Positions 50,299 to 60,670 of a stretch of DNA of 64,000 nt are shown here, one piece after another. A program made the position numbers and the translations under genes. Numbering within the stretch: the first letter of the stretch is position 1; each line of letters opens with the position of its first letter. Source of the stretch: an uncultured Pelagibacteraceae bacterium (GTDB lineage Bacteria > Pseudomonadota > Alphaproteobacteria > Pelagibacterales > Pelagibacteraceae); assembly GCA_902607625.1 (NCBI GenBank), contig CACLKR010000004.1, forward strand, positions 1-64,000, in the 5' to 3' direction. Under the pieces are notes generated by a model. That model was not told where the DNA came from. It searched no databases and saw only the letters and a program-made list of their open reading frames with translations.

Positions 50299-50332
50299 TA
50301 GATTGTATTATATAGAATATTTTGACTATTTT

Positions 50333-50956
50333 ATGAATCAAAAAAACTCATTAGGATTAGATTCTTGTTTTATGGATTTAGACGATCCTTTAGAATTATT
50401 CAAAATATGGATGACTGAGGCTGAAAAAAAGGAAATTAGAGACCCAACATCCTCATCTTTAGCAACTGCAAATGAATCAGGTCAGCCAGACGTAAGAATG
50501 GTCCTGCTAAAAGGGTTAAGTTCTAAGGGATTCGTTTTTTATACAAATTTAAATAGTTCGAAAAGTCTTGATCTTAAAGAAAATCCTAAAGCAGCAATGT
50601 GCTTTCATTGGAAAAGTTTTAACAGACAAATAAGAATTTTAGGAAGCGTAACTCAAGTTGATGATAGAGAAGCAGATCTTTATTTTAATAGCAGGCCCTA
50701 CGAAAGTAAAATTAGCGCTTGGGCTTCAGACCAGTCAAATCTTATGAATGAAAGATCTGAACTTTTAAAAAAAATAGAAGACTTTAAAAAAAAGTATAAC
50801 AATAAAAAAAATGTACCCAGACCACCTCATTGGTCTGGATGGTGTTTAAAACCTTCATCTATTGAGTTTTGGCTACACAAAGATAATAGAATTCACGAGA
50901 GGCTTAAATATAACAAAACTGTTAATGATTGGAAAAAAGAAATTTTGTATCCTTAA
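50333..50956 (+). CDS. pdxH: Pyridoxamine 5'-phosphate oxidase
   Basis: FMN-dependent oxidase making pyridoxal 5'-phosphate. I start at the ATG at 50333 (207 residues); an in-frame ATG at 50285 would lie inside the divergent aroC gene. Family motifs are DPLELFKIWMTEA, MVLLKGLSSKGFVFYTNL, FHWKSFNRQIRILG, and the C-terminal PHWSGW followed by EFWLHKDNRIHERLKY. It overlaps the end of ispB, convergent, by 4 bp. Confidence 0.94.
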   Translation: MNQKNSLGLDSCFMDLDDPLELFKIWMTEAEKKEIRDPTSSSLATANESGQPDVRMVLLKGLSSKGFVFYTNLNSSKSLDLKENPKAAMCFHWKSFNRQIRILGSVTQVDDREADLYFNSRPYESKISAWASDQSNLMNERSELLKKIEDFKKKYNNKKNVPRPPHWSGWCLKPSSIEFWLHKDNRIHERLKYNKTVNDWKKEILYP

Positions 50957-51966
50957 AAAGATCTCTCTAAACTAAAAGAAGTTAGATTTTGTAAAATTGC
51001 CTTTTCCTTCGAAGGATTAAAGATATTTAAAGCATTATAAGAAATATTCACGAAATGTTCAGCACGTCTAAAACAAGAATCAATGGAATTGTACTTTTTT
51101 ATCAAGTTTTGTGTTTCGCTAAATTCAGATTTAGAACGGCTTTTTTTTTTAAAAATTTTTTCTAAAAATTTTTTTTCTTCTGAATTAGACTTTTGGCACA
51201 AGAATATTATAGGTAATGTTACTTTTCCTTCAAAGAAATCTTTACCTATTTCTTTCCCAAAGATTGTTTTTGTAGAGTAATAATCTAATGCATCGTCTGC
51301 TATTTGAAAAGCTAATCCAAGATTTCTTCCATACGATTCTAGAGCATCTTTTTCTTTTTTATTTTTGTTAGTTATACAAGCTCCTACTTTGCTAGCGGCC
51401 GCAAACAAAGCTGCAGTTTTTGAATTTATAATATTAAAATAGGTTTCTTCTAATATATCTATTTCACCTTTGTATTCTAATTGCAGAACCTCCCCTTGGG
51501 CTATTCTTGAAGAAGTAGAAGACAATAATTTTAATATTTCCAGAGATCCATCTTCTACCATCATTTCAAAACATCTACTAAACAGATAATCCCCAACCAA
51601 TATTGAAGATTGATTTCCCCAAATGGTATTTGATGTTTTGTTTCCCCTTCGAAGATCACTGTTATCAATTACGTCGTCATGTAATAATGTGGCGTTATGA
51701 ATTAATTCAACACAAGCTGCCAAATTTATATCTCTGCTTCCTTCCTTGTATCCGCACAATTTTGCTGAACCCAAGGTTAACAAGGGCCTGATTCTTTTTC
51801 CTCCTGATTTCAAGTGATGGCTTGTCATTTTGCTTATAAGGTTTATTTCACTAGCTAGCCTATATTTTATTTGTTGGTTGACATTCTCCAGCCTATTTCC
51901 AACAAGATTTTTTAGGTCTAGATAAGAATTATCTATTTCTTTTTTTAAAGGTATTACTGATCCCAT
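50953..51966 (-). CDS. ispB: Long-chain (octaprenyl-type) polyprenyl diphosphate synthase
   Basis: Builds the side chain of ubiquinone. The 337-residue product has GGKRIRPLLTLGSAKLCG (about 56-73), the first aspartate-rich motif LLHDDVIDNSDLRRG (about 94-108), IVGDYLF-like LVGDYLFSRCFEMM, and the second motif FQIADDALDY (about 218-227). The chain length cannot be read from the sequence with certainty. Distinct from ispA at 46405 by length and motif spacing. It is convergent with pdxH. Confidence 0.93.
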   Translation of the reverse strand: MGSVIPLKKEIDNSYLDLKNLVGNRLENVNQQIKYRLASEINLISKMTSHHLKSGGKRIRPLLTLGSAKLCGYKEGSRDINLAACVELIHNATLLHDDVIDNSDLRRGNKTSNTIWGNQSSILVGDYLFSRCFEMMVEDGSLEILKLLSSTSSRIAQGEVLQLEYKGEIDILEETYFNIINSKTAALFAAASKVGACITNKNKKEKDALESYGRNLGLAFQIADDALDYYSTKTIFGKEIGKDFFEGKVTLPIIFLCQKSNSEEKKFLEKIFKKKSRSKSEFSETQNLIKKYNSIDSCFRRAEHFVNISYNALNIFNPSKEKAILQNLTSFSLERSF

Positions 51967-52119
51967 ATAAATAATTATAGCTTTTATTTTATATCAAAAA
52001 AAAACTCTTTTAGACTACAAGTGACGCACCTAAAAAATTACAACCTAAGGTAGCTTTAAAACTTTACTTACACTTTTAAAGGTTCTAAAAACTATGGTAA
52101 TTAGAATATAAACCATCAC
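51967..52119. other. Divergent spacer between ispB and the S49 peptidase gene
   Basis: This 153 bp AT-rich gap should hold promoters for both neighbours. I see no convincing structured RNA, repeat or operator in it. Confidence 0.4.
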
Positions 52120-52941
52120 ATGTTTTCGATTTTTAAAATTTTTAAAAAGAAAAAGATAGTTCCTCATATTAGGTTATCAGGAGTAATTGGAGCGGTTGGA
52201 AAATTTAAACAGGGATTGGATTTTGCAGGACAACAACAAATTATTGAAAAAGCTTTCTCTATCAAAAAGGCTTTAGCTGTAGCAATTTCTATAAATTCTC
52301 CAGGAGGATCTCCAGTTCAATCCCATCTTATATATAGTTACATAAGGAAACAGGCTAAAAAAAATAATAAGAAAGTTTTAGTTTTTACAGAAGATGTTGC
52401 GGCATCAGGGGGATATTTAATTGCGTGTGCTGGAGATGAAATTTATGCAAATTCAAGCTCAATTATAGGTTCAATCGGAGTAATCTATGCTTCTTTTGGT
52501 TTACAAGAATTAATTAAAAAAGCTGGAATACAAAGAAGAATTTATACAGCTGGTAAAAATAAAAGCACTCTAGATCCATTTGTTGAAGAAAAACAAGAAG
52601 ACATTGATAGAATAAAAAAAATACAATTAGAATTGCATGCGGATTTTATAAAAGTTGTAGAGGAAAGTAGATCTACAAAATTAAAAAAAGATAAAAATCC
52701 TGATTTATTTACGGGTGAATTTTGGTCAGGATCCAGAGCAAAGGAACTAGGTTTAATTGACGGTTTGGGTAATGCTGACGAAATCTTAAAAGAAAAATTT
52801 GGTGAAGATGTTGCCATTAAAAAATTTGAGAAATCAAAAAGTTGGTTAAATAAAAAATTATCAGGCGCAAGCGAAAATCAAATTGAAAATTTGTTAAACA
52901 TTTTAGAAGAAAAATCGATTTGGCAAAGATATGGTTTCTAA
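52120..52941 (+). CDS. S49 family serine peptidase (SohB/SppA-like)
   Basis: A 273-residue signal-peptide-peptidase-type protein. The catalytic Ser is in EDVAASGGYLIACAGDEIYA (about 89-108) and the catalytic Lys in YTAGKNKSTLDPF. The GSIGVIYASFG segment follows the Ser region. It is a short single-domain form (E. coli SppA has two domains) without a clear N-terminal TM helix, the start being MFSIFKIFKKKKIVPHIRLS. It directly precedes glyQ with no gap, so it is cotranscribed with glyQS. Confidence 0.87.
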   Translation: MFSIFKIFKKKKIVPHIRLSGVIGAVGKFKQGLDFAGQQQIIEKAFSIKKALAVAISINSPGGSPVQSHLIYSYIRKQAKKNNKKVLVFTEDVAASGGYLIACAGDEIYANSSSIIGSIGVIYASFGLQELIKKAGIQRRIYTAGKNKSTLDPFVEEKQEDIDRIKKIQLELHADFIKVVEESRSTKLKKDKNPDLFTGEFWSGSRAKELGLIDGLGNADEILKEKFGEDVAIKKFEKSKSWLNKKLSGASENQIENLLNILEEKSIWQRYGF

Positions 52942-53835
52942 ATGCCTAAAAAAATTAATTTAAAGAAAAAAAAAGGAAAACCTGCCCCAGTCAATTTTCA
53001 AGATACGATATTAAATTTACAAAAGTTTTGGGGAAATTATGGATGTGTTGTATTGCAACCATATGATATAGAAGTTGGTGCAGGAACATTTCATCCCGCT
53101 ACAACATTGCGTTCATTAGGATCAAAACCTTGGAAAGCGGCATATGTTCAGCCCTCAAGGCGTCCAACTGATGGAAGATATGGGAAAAATCCAAATCGTT
53201 TACAACATTATTATCAATTTCAAGTGATAATTAAACCTTCTCCCGATGATATAAAAAAGATATTTTTAAAAAGCTTGTTAACAGTTGGGATAAATCATAA
53301 AGAGCATGATATAAGATTTGTCGAAGACGACTGGGAAAGCCCAACTCTTGGAGCTGCAGGACGTGGCTGGGAAGTGTGGTGTGATGGCATGGAAATTACT
53401 CAATTTACTTATTTTCAACAAATGGCAGGAATTGAGTGTAAACCTGTTTCAGTTGAGCTTACATATGGATTAGAAAGAATATGTATGTTTACTCAAGGAA
53501 AAAATAATGTATTCGAGCTTATTTGGAATAATGCCGGAATAAAATACAGAGATGTTTTTTATCAAGCAGAAAAGGAATATTCGGCTTATAATTTTGAATT
53601 TGCTAACACAGAATATTTGTTAAAAAATTTTGAAATTGCAGAGTCTGAGTGTAAATCTTTGCTGGAAAAAAAACTTCCTTTGCCAGCTTATGACCAATGC
53701 TTGAAAGCAAGCCATGTTTTTAACCTTTTGGATGCGCGGGGAGTAATAGGTGTGGCTCAAAGAACTGAATATATTTCTAGAATAAGAGAGCTCGCTAAAG
53801 GTTCAGGCCAAAGTTGGATAGAAAGTCAAAAATAA
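52942..53835 (+). CDS. glyQ: Glycyl-tRNA synthetase alpha subunit
   Basis: Catalytic subunit of the bacterial alpha2-beta2 glycyl-tRNA synthetase. The 297-residue product carries [31 protein letters not shown] (about 27-57), [14 protein letters not shown] and [21 protein letters not shown]. The extra 14 lysine-rich N-terminal residues are unusual. The gene abuts the peptidase gene and is followed by glyS after 3 bp. Confidence 0.97.
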   Translation: MPKKINLKKKKGKPAPVNFQDTILNLQKFWGNYGCVVLQPYDIEVGAGTFHPATTLRSLGSKPWKAAYVQPSRRPTDGRYGKNPNRLQHYYQFQVIIKPSPDDIKKIFLKSLLTVGINHKEHDIRFVEDDWESPTLGAAGRGWEVWCDGMEITQFTYFQQMAGIECKPVSVELTYGLERICMFTQGKNNVFELIWNNAGIKYRDVFYQAEKEYSAYNFEFANTEYLLKNFEIAESECKSLLEKKLPLPAYDQCLKASHVFNLLDARGVIGVAQRTEYISRIRELAKGSGQSWIESQK

Positions 53836-53838
53836 ATA

Positions 53839-55905
53839 ATGGCAGAGTTGTTTATAGAACTATTTAGTGAAGACATTCCTCCAATACTTCAAATTGATGC
53901 AAGACAAAAAATTAAACAAACAATTGAAGAAAGATTAAAAAAAAAAGAAATTAAATTTGATTCAAGCAAATCTTTTTCAACACCTCAAAGACTTGTTTTT
54001 TTTATAGACGGAATTCCTGAAAAAATAGAACAAAAAAAAAAAATCATAAAAGGACCAAACGTAGAAGCTCCCCAAGCAGCACTAGATGGTTTTATCAAAT
54101 CAAATAACTTAAACAAGCTAGACATATATAAGAAGAATCTTGAGAGTGGAGAGTTTTATTTTGCAGAAATTAAACCAAAAGTAATTGATATTTTAAGAGA
54201 ACTTCAATCAACTATTCCTGAAGTGCTTCAAGGTTATTCATGGAAAAAATCAATGAAATGGTCGGTTTATGATTTAAGTTGGGGCAGGCCATTAAAATCA
54301 ATTATTGTACTATTTAACAATAAAGTAATTAATTTTAATTTTTTTCATCTACAAAGTAGCAATCTAACTTTAATAGAAGGAACAAATGAGGACAAAATAA
54401 AAAAGGTAAATAGCTTTAAATCATACTTAAGCATTCTAAAATCCAAAAATATTATTTTAGACCAAGAAAAAAGGAAAAACATAATAGTAGAAAAAATGAA
54501 TAATATTTGTAATGCTAGAAATTTAAAAAACAATTTTAATAAAAAACTGATAGAAGAAGTTGCTAATTTGGTTGAAAGACCCAATATTATGGTGTGTAAA
54601 TTTAATGAAATTTATTTAAAGGTACCTCAAGAAATTTTAATTGTCACAATGCAACAGCATCAAAAATATTTTCCTCTTTTTGATAGTAACAATAAATTAA
54701 CAAATTTATTTTTATTAGTTTCTAACTTGGCAGATAAGAAAGGATATATTAAAACTGGAAATCAAAGAGTTATTGAAGCCAGACTGGCTGATGCTAAATT
54801 TTTTTGGGATAAAAACAAAGCACAGAACTTGGTTAAACAGGTTGGTAAATTAAAAAATTTATCTTTTTTTAATCAATTAGGTACATTTTATGACAGAACA
54901 CAAAGGCTTAGAAAGTTTTCAGCTTTAATTTCTGATCAATTAAATTTAAGTAAAGAAAAAATAGAAATAGCGGCATCAATTTGTAAAGCAGATTTAGTTT
55001 CAGATTTGGTAGGAGAATATCCTGAGCTGCAAGGTATTATGGGAAAATATTTTGCACTGGAACAAGGGTTTGAAGAAGATATTTCCTTTGCAATTAGCGA
55101 CCATTACCTGCCAATCGGAGTTAATAGTGAAGTTCCTAAAAAACCGATTGGGTTAGCTGTAGCTTTAATTGATAAAATTGACATGTTGGTAGGTTTTTTT
55201 GGAATTAATGAAAAACCAACGAGTTCAAAAGATCCTTTTGCCTTAAGAAGAACTAGCATTGGATTATTAAGAATAATAATTGAAAATAAATTAAGCATTC
55301 AATTGAAAGATTTAATTAACTACTCGATAGTTACTTATGAAGAACAAAATGTAAAATTTTTAAACAATTCAGTTGCAAAAGATGTTTTAATTTTTCTAAG
55401 AGAAAGATTTAAAAATTTACTAAAAGATAAAAAAATAAGAAATGATATTATTGAAGCGGTCTATTCATCACATATTGGTAGCGATTTTTTATCACTTTAT
55501 AAAAAATGTTTGTTAATTAATAAAAATATTTCTAAAGATATATGTAAAAATATTATTGGAACATATAAGAGAGCTTCAAATATTATTTATCAAGAGTTAA
55601 AAAGTAAAAAAGAAAACATTTTAGGTCAACCAGAATTATTTTTATTTAAAAAAGATGAAGAGAAACATTTATACAATAAAATAAATGAGATTCGTCAGTA
55701 TTTTTCAAATACTAAAAAGCATGAAAGTTATGAGGAGACGCTAAAAGTGCTAGCTGGAGCAAAACTTGTCACAGATAATTTTTTTGACAATGTAATTGTA
55801 AATGATGAGAACTCAGACATAAAAAAAAACCGTTTAGAACTGTTACAAATGTTTTGTAAGACTTACAATAATTTTATAGATTTTTCAAAAGTAGAAGGTG
55901 CCTAG
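53839..55905 (+). CDS. glyS: Glycyl-tRNA synthetase beta subunit
   Basis: The tRNA-binding partner of GlyQ. The 688-residue product begins with AELFIELFSEDIPP, followed by RLVFFIDGIPEK and GPNVEAPQAALDGF. The central region has YLKVPQEILIVTMQQHQKYFPLF, RVIEARLADAKFFWDKNK and LADLVSDLVGEYPELQGIMG-like sequence. Together with glyQ it forms a heterotetramer. Directly followed by ppdK with no gap, the classical alphaproteobacterial glyQ-glyS-ppdK order. Confidence 0.96.
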   Translation: MAELFIELFSEDIPPILQIDARQKIKQTIEERLKKKEIKFDSSKSFSTPQRLVFFIDGIPEKIEQKKKIIKGPNVEAPQAALDGFIKSNNLNKLDIYKKNLESGEFYFAEIKPKVIDILRELQSTIPEVLQGYSWKKSMKWSVYDLSWGRPLKSIIVLFNNKVINFNFFHLQSSNLTLIEGTNEDKIKKVNSFKSYLSILKSKNIILDQEKRKNIIVEKMNNICNARNLKNNFNKKLIEEVANLVERPNIMVCKFNEIYLKVPQEILIVTMQQHQKYFPLFDSNNKLTNLFLLVSNLADKKGYIKTGNQRVIEARLADAKFFWDKNKAQNLVKQVGKLKNLSFFNQLGTFYDRTQRLRKFSALISDQLNLSKEKIEIAASICKADLVSDLVGEYPELQGIMGKYFALEQGFEEDISFAISDHYLPIGVNSEVPKKPIGLAVALIDKIDMLVGFFGINEKPTSSKDPFALRRTSIGLLRIIIENKLSIQLKDLINYSIVTYEEQNVKFLNNSVAKDVLIFLRERFKNLLKDKKIRNDIIEAVYSSHIGSDFLSLYKKCLLINKNISKDICKNIIGTYKRASNIIYQELKSKKENILGQPELFLFKKDEEKHLYNKINEIRQYFSNTKKHESYEETLKVLAGAKLVTDNFFDNVIVNDENSDIKKNRLELLQMFCKTYNNFIDFSKVEGA

Positions 55906-58542
55906 TTGAGTAAATTAATTTATAGATTTAATAATCAAAGAACTCAAAGTAGTTTTAATTCAAAGATTATTCTTGGTGGCAAAGGAGCAAATTTAGCTCA
56001 AATGGCTAAACTAGGGTTGCCAGTGCCGCCCGGTTTTACAATATCAACCAAAGTGTGCGAAGATTTTTATAAAAATAACAAAAAAATCCCAAAAAAACTT
56101 ATCCAACAAGTAAAAAAAGAAATTAAAATAATTGAAAAAATTTCAAAAAAGAAATTCGGAAATTTATTAAATCCATTGTTAATATCTGTAAGATCGGGCT
56201 CAAGAGTTTCAATGCCAGGTATGATGGATACAATTTTAAATTTGGGATTAAATGATAAGACAGTAATTGCACTGAAAAACAAAAATTCCAATGGAAGATT
56301 TGCAAAAGATAGTTATAGAAGGCTTATTCAAATGTACGGCAATGTTGTACTTGGAGTAGAGCCTCATTTTTTTGAAGAAATAATTGAAAACTATAAATTA
56401 ACCAAAGGTGTAATACAAGATACTGAACTTGAAGAAGATGACTGGGACGGCTTAATAAAAAATTTTAAAGAAATAGTTAAAGAAAAAACCAAAAAAAACT
56501 TTCCTCAAGATATTAACGAACAGTTGTGGGGAGCAATTAGAGCGGTTTTTTTATCTTGGAACAGCAAAAGGGCAAAAACTTATAGAAAAATAAATTATAT
56601 ACCAAATCATTGGGGAACAGCGATTAATGTTCAAGCCATGGTATTTGGAAACATGGGTAATGATTGTGCCACTGGTGTTGCTTTTACAAGAAATCCATCA
56701 ACGGGGGAAAAAGAAGTTTTCGGAGAATATTTGATCAATGCACAAGGAGAAGACGTTGTTGCTGGAACGAGAACTCCTCAAAATCTTATTTTAATGAACA
56801 AATCTATGCCAAAAATTTTTCAACAACTAAAAAAAATTTTCAAGTTATTAGAAAAAAAATATAAAGATATGCAAGATATTGAATTCACAGTTGAAAATAA
56901 TAAATTGTGGATGTTGCAAACTAGATCTGGAAAGAGGGCAGCTAGGGCTTCAATTAAAATTGCAGTTGATATGGTCCAGGAAAAATTAATTTCAAATAAA
57001 GAAGCAATTTTAAGAATAGATCCAAATACATTAGACACTTTATTGCATCCCACATTGGATGAAAAAGCTGAGAAAAAAGTAATTGCATCAGGTCTTCCAG
57101 CATCTCCCGGAGCCGCAAGTGGAAAAGTTACTTTTTCTGCGAATGAAGCAGAAAGATTAAAAGAGCAAATGCAAGATACAATTTTAGTAAGAATGGAAAC
57201 ATCTCCAGAAGACATTAATGGCATGCATGCAGCAAAAGGAATTCTTACTGCAAGAGGTGGAATGACAAGTCATGCAGCAGTTGTAGCAAGAGGAATGGGT
57301 AAGCCCTGTGTTTCTGGATCAAGTGAAATTAAAATTGATTATGATAATAAAATATTTAAATCAAGAGAATACAAAATTAAAGAAGGTGACGTTATAACAA
57401 TAGACGGCGGTAACGGAAAAGTTATGTTAGGAAAAATTTCAACTGTAAAACCTGATATATCAAGAGATTTTTCTAAATTAATGAGTTGGGCAGATCAATT
57501 TAGAAAACTCAAAGTTAGAACTAATTCGGAAACACCAACAGATACAAAAATTGCAAGAGATTTTGGAGCTGAAGGTATTGGCTTGTGTAGAACAGAACAT
57601 ATGTTTTTTAATGAAAAAAGAATTATTTCTGTAAGACAAATGATCCTTTCAAAAACACTAGAAGATAGAAAAGAAGCGTTAGCAAAACTTCTTCCATATC
57701 AAAGGAATGATTTTTTTGAAATTTTTAAAATCATGAACGGTTTACCTGTGACAGTTAGACTCTTAGATCCACCCTTACATGAGTTTTTACCAAAAACTGA
57801 TAAAGATATTCAGGATATTGCTAAGGAATTAAATATTTCTAATCAAGATGTTAAATCTAGAATCATTGAACTTCACGAACAGAATCCAATGTTAGGACAT
57901 AGAGGATGTAGATTAGGTATTTCTTTTCCAGAAATTTATCAGATGCAATGTAAAGCTATCTTTGAAGCATTAGCAGAATGTAAAAAGAAAAAAATAAAAT
58001 TAGTTATACCAGAAATAATGATTCCTCTTGTATCTACTGTTGCTGAGATTCAAATACTTAGAAATTTAGTTGAAAAAACTGCAGAAGAAATTCAAAAATT
58101 GTATTCAATAAAAATAAAGTATTACGTTGGCACTATGATTGAACTTCCAAGGGCGGCACTGAGAGCAAAAGATATTGCAAAGTTTGCTGATTTTTTTAGT
58201 TTCGGAACTAACGATTTAACACAAACTACTTTTGGGATAAGCAGAGATGATTCTGGAAAATTTTTAAACGATTATGTAGAAAACAAAATTTTTAATAAAG
58301 ATCCATTTGTCAGCATTGATGAAAAAGGAGTAGGAGAACTAATCAAGATTGCTGCTGAACGGGGAAGAATGCAAAAAAAATCGCTCAAACTTGGTATTTG
58401 TGGAGAACATGGAGGTGATCCTGTAAGCATAGAATTTTGTGAAAAAACAAAACTAAATTACGTATCCTGCTCTCCATACAGAGTTCCGATAGCACGTCTA
58501 GCTGCAGCACAAGCTTATTTAAAAAAAAAGATGATTAAATAA
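55906..58542 (+). CDS. ppdK: Pyruvate, phosphate dikinase
   Basis: Reversibly interconverts pyruvate and phosphoenolpyruvate using ATP/AMP and PPi. The 878-residue product contains the N-terminal ATP-grasp region (GGKGANLAQMAKLGLPVPPGF; SVRSGSRVSMPGMMDT), the phospho-histidine domain with catalytic His in GGMTSHAAVVARGMGKPCV, and the C-terminal TIM barrel with FGTNDLTQTTFG and GICGEHGGDP. A TTG start at 55906 fits directly after the glyS TAG. Enables PEP formation for gluconeogenesis alongside the fba-pgk-gap genes. Confidence 0.97.
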   Translation: MSKLIYRFNNQRTQSSFNSKIILGGKGANLAQMAKLGLPVPPGFTISTKVCEDFYKNNKKIPKKLIQQVKKEIKIIEKISKKKFGNLLNPLLISVRSGSRVSMPGMMDTILNLGLNDKTVIALKNKNSNGRFAKDSYRRLIQMYGNVVLGVEPHFFEEIIENYKLTKGVIQDTELEEDDWDGLIKNFKEIVKEKTKKNFPQDINEQLWGAIRAVFLSWNSKRAKTYRKINYIPNHWGTAINVQAMVFGNMGNDCATGVAFTRNPSTGEKEVFGEYLINAQGEDVVAGTRTPQNLILMNKSMPKIFQQLKKIFKLLEKKYKDMQDIEFTVENNKLWMLQTRSGKRAARASIKIAVDMVQEKLISNKEAILRIDPNTLDTLLHPTLDEKAEKKVIASGLPASPGAASGKVTFSANEAERLKEQMQDTILVRMETSPEDINGMHAAKGILTARGGMTSHAAVVARGMGKPCVSGSSEIKIDYDNKIFKSREYKIKEGDVITIDGGNGKVMLGKISTVKPDISRDFSKLMSWADQFRKLKVRTNSETPTDTKIARDFGAEGIGLCRTEHMFFNEKRIISVRQMILSKTLEDRKEALAKLLPYQRNDFFEIFKIMNGLPVTVRLLDPPLHEFLPKTDKDIQDIAKELNISNQDVKSRIIELHEQNPMLGHRGCRLGISFPEIYQMQCKAIFEALAECKKKKIKLVIPEIMIPLVSTVAEIQILRNLVEKTAEEIQKLYSIKIKYYVGTMIELPRAALRAKDIAKFADFFSFGTNDLTQTTFGISRDDSGKFLNDYVENKIFNKDPFVSIDEKGVGELIKIAAERGRMQKKSLKLGICGEHGGDPVSIEFCEKTKLNYVSCSPYRVPIARLAAAQAYLKKKMIK

Positions 58543-58569
58543 ATTTTAAATATTAGAATTTAATAAATA

Positions 58570-59373
58570 ATGGATAAATTAAAGATACTTATTGTAGAAG
58601 GTAATACGAAAGAAGAAAATTCTAATTTTAATGCAGCTGGTTGCGTACCTCAATCAGAGAATTTTAGTCAACATATTAAAATGTATGAATCAAATTCCGA
58701 AATAGACATTATTGAACCTTGTGATGATAATTCTATTTTGAAAATTATTTCATCCTTAAAAAAATATAATGGTATAGTTTTGACTGGAAGCACCTTACGT
58801 ATAAATGATAAATCTAAGGAAGTTAAAAAACATATAGAGTTTGCAAAAAGATGTTTTGAAGATGGAAATTATTTTTTTGGAGCTTGCTGGGGTTTGCAAA
58901 TATCTGTAATTGCAACGGGAGGAAAGTGTAGAACAGGACAAAAAGGAGCACATACTGGCATAGCAGTAGATATTGAATTGACTGAAGCAGGAAAGAAACA
59001 CAAACTTTATAATTCTAAACCTCACAAGTTTACAGCTCCTGCCTTTAATTTTGATGAAGTAGAAACTCCCCCAAAAAATTCTGTTTTATTAGCTAGTGAT
59101 AAAATTAATAAATTTGGTGCGATGCATTTTAAAGCTGGAAAATCAGAAATATGGGGATTGCAATACCATCCAGAAATTCCTTATTCATACATGATTAAAT
59201 TACTAAAACATCGAAAAAAAAGATTATTAGAAGCAAAAAATTTTAAAAATGAAGAAGAAATTAATCAACATATAGATTTAATCACTAAAGAAGATCTTGT
59301 TTCAAATGATATCAGCCGTACTTTAGAATTAAAAAATTGGTTAGATTATATAAAAATCAAAAACAATGGATAA
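58570..59373 (+). CDS. Class I glutamine amidotransferase-like protein
   Basis: A 267-residue single GATase-1 domain. The nucleophile is Cys106 in FFGACWGLQ; the triad's His200 and Glu202 are in QYHPE. The HTGIAVDIELTEAGKKH stretch before the His is typical of stand-alone class I GATases such as GMP-synthase-like ones; no synthetase domain is attached. Substrate and reaction are unknown. Its 3' end overlaps gshA by 8 bp, so it is coupled to the glutathione genes and may act on a gamma-glutamyl compound; this is inference from position only. Confidence 0.8.
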   Translation: MDKLKILIVEGNTKEENSNFNAAGCVPQSENFSQHIKMYESNSEIDIIEPCDDNSILKIISSLKKYNGIVLTGSTLRINDKSKEVKKHIEFAKRCFEDGNYFFGACWGLQISVIATGGKCRTGQKGAHTGIAVDIELTEAGKKHKLYNSKPHKFTAPAFNFDEVETPPKNSVLLASDKINKFGAMHFKAGKSEIWGLQYHPEIPYSYMIKLLKHRKKRLLEAKNFKNEEEINQHIDLITKEDLVSNDISRTLELKNWLDYIKIKNNG

Positions 59374-60670
59374 AATAAATTCAAAGCAAGATTTAATAAA
59401 TTTTTTTGAAAAAGGTTGTAAAAAGGAAAACCAGATAAAAATCGGAGTAGAACATGAAAAATTTATATTTGACAAAAATTCCAGCAAAAGAATTAATTTT
59501 GAAACAATAACAAAAATTTTCAACTTTTTATTAAAGTTTGGCTGGCAACCTATAAAAGAAGGTACAAACGTTATAGCTTTAACAAGAAATAAACAGCGTA
59601 TTACACTTGAACCGGGCAATCAAATAGAACTTTCGGGCGCCACACTAAAATCTATTCATCTTATATGTGAAGAGTCCTACAAATTTTTAGATGAAATGAA
59701 TAAAGCGTGTTCAAATCTTAATTTAAAAATGATGTCTGTTAGTTACGATCCATTAACAATTTTAGAAACAACTAACAGAGCACCAAAACAAAGGTATGAA
59801 ATTATGACAGAAGAAATGCCAAAAAATGGAGAACTAAGTTTGCATATGATGTATCAAACTTGTGGTACACAAATAAATTTGGACTATACATCCGAAAAAG
59901 ATTTTATTAAAAAATTTAAACTAAGCTCATTTCTAGTGCCTCTGACGATAGCAATTTTTGCAAACTCTCCTATAAAAGAAAATAAACTAAGTGGTTATTT
60001 ATCCTATAGATCAAAAGTATGGCAAAATACTTCGAGAGGAGGTTTACCAAAAGTTTTCTTAGAAGATATGGACTTTGAAAAGTATACAGATATGGCAATT
60101 AACATGCCTTTATTATTTGTTCTCAAAAATTCTGAACATCTTAAGACAGAAGGAAAAACATTTAAAGATTTTATGGAGGGAAAACTTGAAATTCTAAATA
60201 ATAAAAAACCTAATATTAAAGATTTTGAAAATCACTTAGCAACAATTTTTACCGAAGTTCGTTTAAAACATTTTATTGAAATTAGATCCCTAGATACTTG
60301 TGAATGGGATTGTCATTGTGGAGGTCCGGCTTTTTATACAGGGTTACTTTATGGAAATTTGAATGAAGCTTTTGATGTTATTAATAAGTGGGATGCTTCA
60401 GAAGTGCTTAATGCTTATACAGATGCTCCCAAAAAGGGTTTAAATACTGTTATTAATAATAAGACATTATTAGATTGGGGAAAAATATTTTTAAATTTAT
60501 CAAAGAAAGGTCTTGAGAATAGATCAATCAAAAATGTAAGTGATAAAGATGAATCAATCTTTTTACGCAGTGTTGAAAATATATTAACTAACAAAAAAAC
60601 AAAAGCTGACGTTACGATTGAAAAATTTCAAAAGAATAATAGTTTAGAATTTTTATATGAAAAAAAATAA
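59366..60670 (+). CDS. gshA: Glutamate-cysteine ligase (GCS2/plant-like type)
   Basis: Makes gamma-glutamylcysteine, the first step of glutathione synthesis. The 434-residue product has GVEHEKFIFDKN (about 28-39), LEPGNQIELSG, and the ARWQ-like features of the plant/alphaproteobacterial class (EEMPKNGELSLHMMYQTCGTQINLDY, SYRSKVWQNTSRGG), clearly different from the E. coli GshA type. It overlaps the amidotransferase gene by 8 bp and gshB by 14 bp. Confidence 0.93.
   Translation: MDKINSKQDLINFFEKGCKKENQIKIGVEHEKFIFDKNSSKRINFETITKIFNFLLKFGWQPIKEGTNVIALTRNKQRITLEPGNQIELSGATLKSIHLICEESYKFLDEMNKACSNLNLKMMSVSYDPLTILETTNRAPKQRYEIMTEEMPKNGELSLHMMYQTCGTQINLDYTSEKDFIKKFKLSSFLVPLTIAIFANSPIKENKLSGYLSYRSKVWQNTSRGGLPKVFLEDMDFEKYTDMAINMPLLFVLKNSEHLKTEGKTFKDFMEGKLEILNNKKPNIKDFENHLATIFTEVRLKHFIEIRSLDTCEWDCHCGGPAFYTGLLYGNLNEAFDVINKWDASEVLNAYTDAPKKGLNTVINNKTLLDWGKIFLNLSKKGLENRSIKNVSDKDESIFLRSVENILTNKKTKADVTIEKFQKNNSLEFLYEKK

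Noticed and set aside
50285-50332. The upstream ATG of pdxH at 50285.
   Set aside because: It lies within the start of the divergent aroC gene and adds 16 residues not typical of the family.
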